Of a stretch of 24,493 nucleotides of DNA, positions 7,036 to 13,389 are shown piece after piece. Made by a program: the position numbers and the translations under genes. Within the stretch, counting starts at the first letter, position 1, and the number at the start of each line of letters is the position of its first letter. The stretch is from contig JAFAEG010000035.1 of the NCBI GenBank assembly GCA_023424095.1, positions 1-24,493 on the forward strand, read 5' to 3'. The notes under the pieces were generated by a model. That model was not told where the DNA came from. It did no database searches and saw only the letters and a list, made by a program, of their open reading frames with translations. This DNA is from Pseudomonadota bacterium (lineage in GTDB: Bacteria > Pseudomonadota > Alphaproteobacteria > Sphingomonadales > Sphingomonadaceae).

Positions 7036-7536
7036 TTAGCGGCAGCGGTGGCCGTTGCCGTCGCGGTCCACGCTGTTGCCGATCACCGCGCCGAGCACAC
7101 CGCCGAGGATGGCGCCGACGGTGCGATCACCGCGACCGGCGATCTCGCTGCCGATCAGGGCGCCGGCGGCGCCGCCGATGATGGTGCCGGTCGTGCCGTC
7201 CGAGCGGCGGCAATAATAGCGGCCGTCATTACCGCGCCACGTCGGGCCGGTGTAATAGCCGCGGCTGTTGTAATATTGGCCGTAATTGTAGTTGTTGCCG
7301 TAATAGCCGTTATAGCCGTAGCGCTCGGCCTGACGCTGGTAGCGGCGATTGTCCCGGCGGTCGTAACGCTGGGCCTCACGGGCCTCGCGCCGGCTGACAT
7401 AGCCATCGCCATTGCGATCGCGCTGATCGCCATAATAGCCGTTGCCGCCATAATAGCCGGGCTGAGCAGCCGCGGCGGCGGGAAGGGCGGTGAGGGCGGT
7501 GCCGGCCGCCACGATGCCCAGAATCATCTTACGCAT
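7036..7536 (-). CDS. Exported EF-hand and glycine-zipper (17 kDa antigen-like) protein
   Basis: A 166-residue envelope protein. A signal peptide spans residues 1-24 (LPAAAAA before Q25). The mature part starts with Gly/Tyr-rich sequence, then a canonical 12-residue EF-hand loop at 40-51 (DRNGDGYVSRRE: D40, N42, D44, G45, V47, E51). A basic, Gln/Tyr/Asn-rich linker follows. The C-terminal half (GTIIGGAAGALIGSEIAG, VGAILGGVLGAVIGNSV) is a glycine-zipper double segment as in the Rickettsia 17 kDa surface antigen family, likely to associate with a membrane. A second partial loop, DRDGNG, lies at the end. No lipobox cysteine is visible at the cleavage site. AGGAG lies 8 bases before the ATG. The leader contains a 9-bp inverted repeat. 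Calcium binding is inferred from the loop only. Confidence 0.85.
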   Translation of the reverse strand: MRKMILGIVAAGTALTALPAAAAAQPGYYGGNGYYGDQRDRNGDGYVSRREAREAQRYDRRDNRRYQRQAERYGYNGYYGNNYNYGQYYNSRGYYTGPTWRGNDGRYYCRRSDGTTGTIIGGAAGALIGSEIAGRGDRTVGAILGGVLGAVIGNSVDRDGNGHRCR

Positions 7537-7556
7537 GTTGCAAGCTCCTGTTTCAA

Positions 7557-7608
7557 AACGCGAATGGCAAACGCCGCTCGTTGCGGATGCTTCTGCCCGA
7601 TTCGCGTT
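7557..7608 (-). promoter_or_regulatory. Long inverted repeat in the leader of the glycine-zipper gene
   Basis: Perfect 9-bp arms AACGCGAAT at 7557-7565 and ATTCGCGTT at 7600-7608 enclose 34 bases. In the minus-strand mRNA this would be a stem whose 3' arm ends about 7 bases before the Shine-Dalgarno AGGAG (7545-7549). It may shape translation or mRNA stability, or be a protein-binding dyad. Confidence 0.4.
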
Positions 7609-7617
7609 GTCGCGATG

Positions 7618-7651
7618 CTGAATTGAACTGTTAGCGCGCGTTCAGGTTCAG
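7618..7651. promoter_or_regulatory. Array of CTGAA/TTCAG half-sites in the divergent intergenic region
   Basis: Two adjacent GTTCAG hexamers lie at 7640-7645 and 7646-7651. They face CTGAA (7618-7622) and TTGAAC (7623-7628) across 11 bases, giving two nested near-palindromes. It lies between the start of the glycine-zipper gene and the TelA-operon promoter candidate, so one regulator could serve both directions. The factor is unknown. Confidence 0.35.
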
Positions 7652-7652
7652 C

Positions 7653-7685
7653 TTGAGGGCATGTGTGCTATTCAAATAATACACA
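7653..7685 (+). promoter_or_regulatory. Promoter candidate with overlapping dyad operator for the TelA operon
   Basis: A possible -35 TTGAGG (7653-7658) is followed after 16 bases by AATAAT (7675-7680), five of six matches to the -10 consensus. Over it lies an 11-bp dyad with nine matching pairs: TGTGTGCTATT at 7662-7672 and AATAATACACA at 7675-7685 around CA. The right arm covers the -10, the usual place for a repressor. The GTGT...ACAC form is reminiscent of GntR-family operators, which is inference. The leader would be about 65 nt. Confidence 0.45.
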
Positions 7686-7752
7686 CGCGCCCTTGCGCTA
7701 CACGGTGGCGCGCTCCTATTTCGGTTCAAAGAATTTCCGTGGGGAGAAGATG

Positions 7753-8964
7753 ATGGCCACCCAGACCGCGACGGCGACCGAGACCAAGCTGACGCTGGAG
7801 GCGCCCGCGCCCTTGGCGCCCGTGCTGGCGAAGGACGCCGCGGGCCTCGTGCCGCTGGAAGATGCGCAGAAGACGCAGCTCGACCAGAAGGCCGACCAGT
7901 TCATCGCCGAACTGGTCGCGCTCGACGCGAACTCCCCGGATTTCGGCCGAAAGGTCGACCAGCTGACCAATATGGGCCGCAAGGAAATCATGGAGGCGGC
8001 CGGCGCGTCCAACCGCTTTCTCGATCGGCCGGTCAACGCGATCGACAAGGACAATGGCATCGGCGCGAATCTGACGCAGCTGCGCCGCACGGTCGAGGAT
8101 CTGGATCCGGGCAAGAATGGCGCGCTGTCGAAGCGCAAGAAATTGTTCGGCCTGATCCCGTTCGGCCGGAGCCTGACCAATTATTTCCAGAAATATCAGT
8201 CGTCGCAGACCCACATCTCCAAGGTGCTCGGCCACCTCGCCTCCGGCAAGGACGAGCTGCTGAAGGACAATGCGGCGATCGACGTCGAGCGCGCCAATCT
8301 GTGGAAGACGATGGGTCGGCTCGAGCAGATGATCCACATTTCCAAGACGTTGGACGAGCGGATCGAGACGAAGGCCAACGAGCTGGACGCGACCGATCCG
8401 GCCAAGGCCAAGGCGCTGCGCGAGACGGCCTTGTTCTACACCCGCCAGCGCACGCAGGATCTGCTCACCCAGATGGCGGTGACGGTGCAGGGCTATCTGG
8501 CCCTCGACCTGGTGAAGAAGAACAATGTCGAGCTGGTGAAGGGGGTCGATCGTGCTTCGACCACGACCGTCGCGGCGCTGCGCACGGCGGTGACCGTGGC
8601 GCAGGCGCTGACCAACCAGCGCCTGGTGCTGGAGCAGATCACCGCGCTGAACACGACGACGGCGAACATCATCGACCGCACCGGCGAGCTGCTGAAGTCG
8701 CAGACTGCCGAGATCCACAAGCAGGCGGCGGAATCCACCATCCCGCTGGAGACGCTGCAGCGCGCCTTCCAGAATATCTACGACACGATGGACGCGGTCG
8801 ACACGTTCAAGCTGCAGGCGCTGGGCAGCATGAAGCAGACCGTCGATGTGCTCTCCACCGAGGTGGAGAAGAGCAAGGGCTATATCGCTCGCGCCGAGGG
8901 CGTGGAGCAGAACCGGCTGAGCGGCGGGGCGGCGGCGTCGCCGTTTACGGCAATCGAGGGCTGA
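7753..8964 (+). CDS. TelA-family toxic anion resistance protein
   Basis: A 403-residue, mostly helical, soluble protein of the TelA/KlaA family, known from tellurite-resistance loci and linked to envelope-stress and colicin tolerance; its molecular activity is not established. Family signatures include KRKKLFGLIPFG, YFQKYQSSQTHISKVLGHL, LWKTMGRLEQ, YTRQRTQDLLTQMAV, GYLALDLVKKNN and VDRASTTTVAALRTA. Long amphipathic helices suggest coiled-coil assembly. Two adjacent ATGs (7750 and 7753) follow GGGGAGAAG; 7753 has the better spacing, and the open frame upstream to 7663 crosses the dyad and is not coding. The stop is one base before the next gene. The partners downstream are membrane proteins, so TelA probably works on the cytoplasmic face of the membrane. 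Confidence 0.9.
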   Translation: MATQTATATETKLTLEAPAPLAPVLAKDAAGLVPLEDAQKTQLDQKADQFIAELVALDANSPDFGRKVDQLTNMGRKEIMEAAGASNRFLDRPVNAIDKDNGIGANLTQLRRTVEDLDPGKNGALSKRKKLFGLIPFGRSLTNYFQKYQSSQTHISKVLGHLASGKDELLKDNAAIDVERANLWKTMGRLEQMIHISKTLDERIETKANELDATDPAKAKALRETALFYTRQRTQDLLTQMAVTVQGYLALDLVKKNNVELVKGVDRASTTTVAALRTAVTVAQALTNQRLVLEQITALNTTTANIIDRTGELLKSQTAEIHKQAAESTIPLETLQRAFQNIYDTMDAVDTFKLQALGSMKQTVDVLSTEVEKSKGYIARAEGVEQNRLSGGAAASPFTAIEG

Positions 8965-8965
8965 A

Positions 8966-9700
8966 ATGGACTATCGCGGCGAGATGGACACGGCGATTGC
9001 GCGGTTCGATCGCTATGCAGAGCGGATGGACCGCGGCGAGCCCGGCACGCGGCCGCCGGCCCGGTCTAAGCTTGGCACCGCCCGGCTGGCGCGCAAGCTG
9101 ACCCATGGCGGCATCGCGATCGCCGCGATCCTGGCCGTGATGATCGTCGTTGGGCTCGCCGTCGACGGCATCGGCCTGACCGGCCTGTTCATCGCGGCGG
9201 CGCTGATGCTGGCGGCGATCCTGTTCATCGGCTTCCGGCCCGAACCGGCGGTGAAGCCGGTGCCCGCGTTCACCGAGGACATGGCGAACAAGGCGGTGGT
9301 GCAGCGGCTTGGCACCTTCCTGAGCCGGCATCGTGGCCAGCTTCCCGCCGCGGCCGGACAGAAGGTGAGCGCGATCCAGGCGCAATTGCCGATGCTGGAG
9401 GCGCAGCTGGCGGACATGCCTCTGCTCGATCCGCTGGCGCAGGATGCGCGGCGGCTGGCCGGGCAGCATCTGCCCGAACTGATCGAGCGCTATGAGCGGG
9501 TGCCGCCGCAATATCGCCGCGAGCGCGAGGGCGACGGCCTGAGCGTCGATGACCGTCTGGTCGCCGGCCTCGAGGCCGCGAAGGTAGCGATCGACGATCT
9601 GGGCCGGCGCATGTCGCGGCAGGAGATGGACGAGTTCGAGACGCAGGGGCGCTTCCTGGAGAGCCGTTACCAGGATCCCGACCTGCGGAGCGGTGGCTGA
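8966..9700 (+). CDS. Two-span membrane protein, XpaC-like, first paralogue
   Basis: A 244-residue protein: a polar N-terminus of about 45 residues, a transmembrane hairpin at about 48-91 (IAIAAILAVMIVVGLAV and GLFIAAALMLAAILFIGF), then a long helical cytoplasmic domain. The order and TelA linkage match the XpaC family (annotated as 5-bromo-4-chloroindolyl phosphate hydrolysis protein, true role unknown), but this match is from memory and similarity is weak. The C-terminal half, with ARRLAGQHLPELIERY, VPPQYR, DDLGRRM and FETQGRFLESRY, is clearly repeated in the next gene's product, so the two are paralogues. It starts one base after telA and ends in a TGATG overlap with the next gene, so all three are made together. 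Confidence 0.75.
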   Translation: MDYRGEMDTAIARFDRYAERMDRGEPGTRPPARSKLGTARLARKLTHGGIAIAAILAVMIVVGLAVDGIGLTGLFIAAALMLAAILFIGFRPEPAVKPVPAFTEDMANKAVVQRLGTFLSRHRGQLPAAAGQKVSAIQAQLPMLEAQLADMPLLDPLAQDARRLAGQHLPELIERYERVPPQYRREREGDGLSVDDRLVAGLEAAKVAIDDLGRRMSRQEMDEFETQGRFLESRYQDPDLRSGG

Positions 9701-10413
9701 TGGCGCTCGACCCCTGGCGGCCGATCGGCGGCGGGCCGACCGCTGATTCGATGCAGGCGCGGCTGGAGCGCGGCCTGCGCTCGGTCGTCACCCGGCTTGT
9801 CCGCGCGACCGGCACCTTTTTCGGGCTGATCGCGGCGCTCATCATCTACAATATGAGCTCGGGCTGGATGGGTTTCCTGAACCTGCTCGGCGCCCTGGTG
9901 CTGATCGTGATGGCGTCGATCGCGGTGATGTTCCTGCCGGTGCGCGACAAGAGCGCGGTGCGGGACGAGACTGTCGGGCCGGTGATTGAAGGCACAACCA
10001 TTGTCCGCCTGGACCGGCTCGCGCGGGAGACGGAGAGTTGGCTGCTGGAACGCTGCCGCGCTTTGCCCAGCCAGGCCTCGCGTTCGCTGGACCGGATTGT
10101 CGGCCGCTTGCGCGACTTGCAGGTTCCGCTGGCCGGGGTGAAAGCGGATTCGGCCTTGGGCGGGGAAGCGCAGCGCCTGATCGGCCAGCACCTGCCGAGC
10201 CTGGTGACCACCTATATCAGCCTGCCGCCCGGCGAGCGCAGTTTTGACGACAAGACGAGCACTGACCTGGCGCAGAGCCTGGCGATCGTCGCCGACCGGA
10301 TGGACGATCTGTGCGAGCGGGTCGCGCACGAGAAGCGCATGGGCTTCGAGACCGAGCGGCGCTTCATCGACGCCCGCTACGGCGAGGACGAGCGGCTGCG
10401 CTCGGAGCGTTGA
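9700..10413 (+). CDS. Two-span membrane protein, XpaC-like, second paralogue
   Basis: A 237-residue paralogue of the preceding product with the same plan: amphipathic N-terminus (LERGLRSVVTRLVRATG), two membrane segments at about 40-57 and 62-82 (FFGLIAALIIY, LLGALVLIVMASIAVMFL), then a helical domain. Matching blocks are AQRLIGQHLPSLVTTYISLPPGE, DDLCERV and FETERRFIDARY. A pair of such proteins beside one TelA suggests a heteromeric membrane complex with TelA as the soluble partner; that is inference. The ATG at 9700 shares its A with the upstream TGA stop. The stop lies 3 bp from the end of the convergent acyl-CoA dehydrogenase gene and no terminator hairpin is apparent between them. Confidence 0.75.
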   Translation: MALDPWRPIGGGPTADSMQARLERGLRSVVTRLVRATGTFFGLIAALIIYNMSSGWMGFLNLLGALVLIVMASIAVMFLPVRDKSAVRDETVGPVIEGTTIVRLDRLARETESWLLERCRALPSQASRSLDRIVGRLRDLQVPLAGVKADSALGGEAQRLIGQHLPSLVTTYISLPPGERSFDDKTSTDLAQSLAIVADRMDDLCERVAHEKRMGFETERRFIDARYGEDERLRSER

Positions 10414-10416
10414 GCG

Positions 10417-11544
10417 CTACAGCGCGCGGGCGATGACCATGCGCTGGATGTCGGACGTGCCTTCGTAAATCTGGCAGACGCGGACGTCGCGATAGATTTT
10501 GGCCAGGCCGAATTCCTCGAGATAGCCGTAGCCGCCCAGGGTCTGGATCGCGCCGGAGACCACCGCCTCGGCCGTTTCGCTGGCGACCAATTTGGCCATG
10601 CTCGCCTGGGTCAGGCAGGGCTGGCCAGCATCCTTCATCGCGGCGGCGGACAAGACTAGCTGGCGCGCGGCCTCCAGCTTCGCGGCGAGATCGGCGAGGC
10701 GGAAGCCGACCGCCTGATGCTCGATGATCGCCTTGCCGAAGCTGGTCCGCTCCTTGGCGTAACCCACGGCGATCTCCAGCGCGGCCTGCGCCATGCCGAT
10801 GCTCTGCGCGGCAATGCCGATCCGGCCCGTCTCCAGATTGCCCAATGCGATGCGATAGCCCTGGCCTTCCGCGCCGAGGCGGAGGTCTTCAGCCACGAAC
10901 AGATCGGTGAAGCGGATCGCGCAAGTGTCGGATGCGCCCTGGCCGAGCTTGTGCTCGACCTTGTCGACCGCATAGCCGGGGCTGTCGGTCGGCACGAGGA
11001 AGGCGGACATGCCGCGCTTGCCGGCGTCGGGGTCGGTGATCGCAACGACGAGCGTAATCCCGGCAATCTTGCCGGAGGTAATGAACTGCTTCGCGCCGTT
11101 GAGCGTGTAGCCGCCCGTCGCCGGCGTGGCGCGGGTGCGCAAGGCGGCGGCGTCCGAACCGGCGTCCGTCTCGGTCAGGGCGAAGGCGCCGACCATCTTC
11201 CCCGCGATCAGGTCGGGCAGGAAGCGCGCTTGCTGTTCGGCCGTACCGTCCTTCAGGATCGCGGCGACGATCAGGCTGTTCTGGATGCTGACGATGGTGG
11301 AGAGCGCGCCGTCAGCGGCGGCGATCTCCATGAGCGCCAGGGCGTAGGAGACATAGTCCGCGCTCGCGCCGCCATGCTCTTCCGGCGCGGTCATGCCCAT
11401 CAGGCCGAGAGAGGCGAGTTGTTCGAACAGGCCGTCGGGATAGCCGCCTGCCGCCTCGAAGGCCTGGGAACGGGGGCGGATTTCGGCCTGGGCGAAATCG
11501 CGGACGGCGTCGCGAATGGCCTGCTGCGTGTCGGTGAGGATCAT
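10417..11544 (-). CDS. Acyl-CoA dehydrogenase
   Basis: A 375-residue FAD enzyme that introduces the alpha,beta double bond in acyl-CoA substrates and passes electrons to ETF. The full family architecture is present: helical N-terminal domain, FAD-binding ALTETDAGSDAA and NGAKQFITSG, the helical C-terminal domain with TSFGKAIIEHQAVGFRLAD, and QTLGGYGYLEEF. The catalytic base is the glutamate in CQIYEGTSDIQRMVIAR, the position used by short-, medium- and branched-chain types. Chain-length preference cannot be assigned. It lies 52 bp after the TetR regulator gene on the same strand, separated by a GGCGCG/CGCGCC hairpin (11562-11579), so the regulator may control it. Function in beta-oxidation or branched-chain amino acid breakdown is likely. 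Confidence 0.92.
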   Translation of the reverse strand: MILTDTQQAIRDAVRDFAQAEIRPRSQAFEAAGGYPDGLFEQLASLGLMGMTAPEEHGGASADYVSYALALMEIAAADGALSTIVSIQNSLIVAAILKDGTAEQQARFLPDLIAGKMVGAFALTETDAGSDAAALRTRATPATGGYTLNGAKQFITSGKIAGITLVVAITDPDAGKRGMSAFLVPTDSPGYAVDKVEHKLGQGASDTCAIRFTDLFVAEDLRLGAEGQGYRIALGNLETGRIGIAAQSIGMAQAALEIAVGYAKERTSFGKAIIEHQAVGFRLADLAAKLEAARQLVLSAAAMKDAGQPCLTQASMAKLVASETAEAVVSGAIQTLGGYGYLEEFGLAKIYRDVRVCQIYEGTSDIQRMVIARAL

Positions 11545-11596
11545 GGTGCCAGCGATAGCCCGGCGCGCCTTCTCGCGCCACCGCCGGGGTCGGGGC

Positions 11597-12328
11597 TCAG
11601 TCCTTGCCCGAGCGGCACATCTGCTCGATCCCTGCGGCCATGAAGGGGGCCAGGCGGCGGCGGATTTCGGCGACGTCGCTGGACCGGCACAGGCCGCCCG
11701 ACAATTTGTCGATGCGCCCGGTCTCGGCGAAGGCGAGGGTGAGCGCGCCCGAGATGAAGCTCCAGGCCCAATAGAGGTCCTCGTCGCGCGCGTCCGGCAG
11801 GATCTTGCGCAGGGTGAGGATCAGCCGCTGGATGGCCGGATTGAAATAGCGGCCCATCGTCTCGCCGCCCCAATCGGGCGTGTTGTTCACCGCCGCGACC
11901 AGCCGGAAATAGCTCTTCCAGCCCTCGCCGCCATTGGCCCACCATTGCATGATCGGCGAGAAGAAGGCGACGAGCACGCCTTCGACATTCATCTGGTCGC
12001 CCGCCGCGCGCTCATAGGCTTCGAGCGAGGCGACCCGCTCCTCGTTCAAGATCTTGGCCCGGCGCAGGAAGGCGGCGTCGAACAGGCCGTTCTTGGTGTC
12101 GAAATAATAATGGAGCAGGGCCGGATCGACCGAGGCGGCGCGGGCGACCTGGCGCATGGTGACGCCGTGCAGGCCATTGCGCGCGAACAGGGATTCGGCC
12201 GCGTCGAGAATGACGTCCTGGGTATTGCCGGCCATGGCGAGCTTGGGGCGCCGCCCGCGCGTGCCGGTGCGCGGCGCGGCGGCGGGTGCTGCTTGCTCAC
12301 CCGCAGGTACAGTCTTTCGTCCGGGCAA
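11597..12328 (-). CDS. TetR-family transcriptional regulator
   Basis: A 243-residue repressor-type protein. The DNA-binding domain covers about residues 36-82: ILDAAESLFARNGLHGVTMRQVARAASVD, then the recognition region ending in LLHYYFDTKNGLF. The C-terminal helical ligand domain has many aromatic residues (FFSPIMQWWANGGEGWKSYFRL). The start is the TTG at 12328, five bases after GGGGAAG; an ATG at 12235 (MAGNTQ) is the alternative and would remove a basic, Ala/Pro-rich 31-residue extension. The acyl-CoA dehydrogenase gene follows on the same strand, and the alpha/beta hydrolase gene is divergent, so these are the likely targets. The ligand may be an acyl-CoA, by context only. Confidence 0.85.
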   Translation of the reverse strand: MPGRKTVPAGEQAAPAAAPRTGTRGRRPKLAMAGNTQDVILDAAESLFARNGLHGVTMRQVARAASVDPALLHYYFDTKNGLFDAAFLRRAKILNEERVASLEAYERAAGDQMNVEGVLVAFFSPIMQWWANGGEGWKSYFRLVAAVNNTPDWGGETMGRYFNPAIQRLILTLRKILPDARDEDLYWAWSFISGALTLAFAETGRIDKLSGGLCRSSDVAEIRRRLAPFMAAGIEQMCRSGKD

Positions 12329-12381
12329 CGTCTTCCCCAGTCGGTTGCGGCCTGCCCCCGATCAAGCGCGGCGCGGCCAGC

Positions 12382-12411
12382 TTGTCAACTTCTTCACCTG
12401 ATGAATTAGAT
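12382..12411 (+). promoter_or_regulatory. Possible divergent promoter region, TetR gene / hydrolase gene
   Basis: On the plus strand TTGTCA (12382-12387) and TTAGAT (12406-12411) are 18 bases apart. On the minus strand TTGACA (12388-12383) is present at the same place, with only a weak -10 (TTGATC). A short dyad TTCA-N5-TGAA lies between at 12393-12405 and could be an operator. The elements are weak and unverified. Confidence 0.3.
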
Positions 12412-12464
12412 TGACTTCCAATCGTTTCGGGGCCAGCCAGTGGCTGCGTTTCCCGAGGGTGAGA

Positions 12465-13322
12465 ATGAACGGCTTTTCCGATCGTTGGTGGACGTCGTCC
12501 GACGGCCTGCGCCTTTATGCGCGCGATTATGCCGGCGCCGATGGCGACGCCCGTTTGCCGGTGCTCTGCATCCATGGCCTGACCCGCAATTCGAAAGATT
12601 TCGAGGACGTCGCGCCGGCCATCGCCGCCGCAGGACGCCGGGTGCTGGTGCTGGACGTGCGCGGGCGCGGGCGTTCGGACCGCGATCCGGTCCCGACCAA
12701 TTATCATCCGGGCACCTATGCCGCCGACGTGATCGCCTTGCTGGACGCGCTCGGCATCGCCCGCGCCGCGTTCGTCGGCACCTCGATGGGCGGACTGATC
12801 ACGATGACCCTGGCGCTGATCGCGCCGGACCGGGTCGCCGCCGGCCTGCTGAACGATGTCGGGCCGGAGCTGGATCCGGCCGGGATCGCCCGCATCGCCG
12901 CTTATGCCGGCAAGGCGGCGGAGATCGATGATTGGGACGCGGCGGCCGCTTATGCCGAACGGATCAATGCGGCGGCCTTCCCGGATCGGCCGCGCGCTTT
13001 CTGGGACGCCTTCGCCCGTCGCCTGCTGCGCGACGAGGGCGGCAAGCCGGCGCTCGATTACGATCCCGCCATCGCTTCGGCGGTCGCCCCTGGCGCGATC
13101 CCGGACATGTGGCCCTTGTTCGCGGCCTTTTCCGCGGGGCGCGTGATCTCGCTCGTGCGCGGCGGCATTTCCGATCTGATCACCGCCGATATCGCCGCGC
13201 GCATGCAGGCCGCGGCGCCGCATCTCGATGTCACCGCCATCCCGAATGTCGGCCATGCGCCGATGCTCGACGAGCCGGAGGCAGCGGCGGCGATCGCCCG
13301 ATTCCTGGCGGCAGCGCCATAA
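12465..13322 (+). CDS. Alpha/beta hydrolase
   Basis: A 285-residue alpha/beta-fold hydrolase. The catalytic set is visible: oxyanion HG in CIHGLTRN (37-38), nucleophile S107 in the elbow GTSMGG, probable acid D237 (LVRGGISDLI) and H264 (NVGHAPMLDEP). The motif LDVRGRGRSDRD at 64-73 is typical of small lipase/esterase-like and ring-cleavage-product hydrolases. No signal peptide, so it is cytoplasmic. The ATG at 12465 is chosen because GAGGGTGAG lies just before it; the frame stays open back to a TTG at 12411, but that part overlaps the promoter region. Substrate cannot be assigned. It is divergent from the TetR gene and ends 67 bp before a TonB-dependent receptor gene. Confidence 0.88.
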   Translation: MNGFSDRWWTSSDGLRLYARDYAGADGDARLPVLCIHGLTRNSKDFEDVAPAIAAAGRRVLVLDVRGRGRSDRDPVPTNYHPGTYAADVIALLDALGIARAAFVGTSMGGLITMTLALIAPDRVAAGLLNDVGPELDPAGIARIAAYAGKAAEIDDWDAAAAYAERINAAAFPDRPRAFWDAFARRLLRDEGGKPALDYDPAIASAVAPGAIPDMWPLFAAFSAGRVISLVRGGISDLITADIAARMQAAAPHLDVTAIPNVGHAPMLDEPEAAAAIARFLAAAP

Positions 13323-13332
13323 AGCTGCCGTC

Positions 13333-13361
13333 TTGGCAAAGCAACACGCTTAGAATATTCA
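13333..13361 (+). promoter_or_regulatory. Promoter candidate for the TonB-dependent receptor gene
   Basis: TTGGCA at 13333-13338 and TATTCA at 13356-13361 are 17 bases apart, in an AT-rich patch that stands out from the GC-rich surroundings. The leader would be about 22 nt and carries GGGGAG shortly before the ATG at 13390. The -10 is only a partial match. Confidence 0.4.
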
Positions 13362-13389
13362 TCACTTGGTGTAATTTGGGGAGCCTGAA

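Noticed and set aside
7663..7752. Upstream GTG start for the TelA protein
   Set aside because: The extra 30 codons read through the dyad and promoter candidate; GGGGAGAAG right before 7750/7753 marks the true start.
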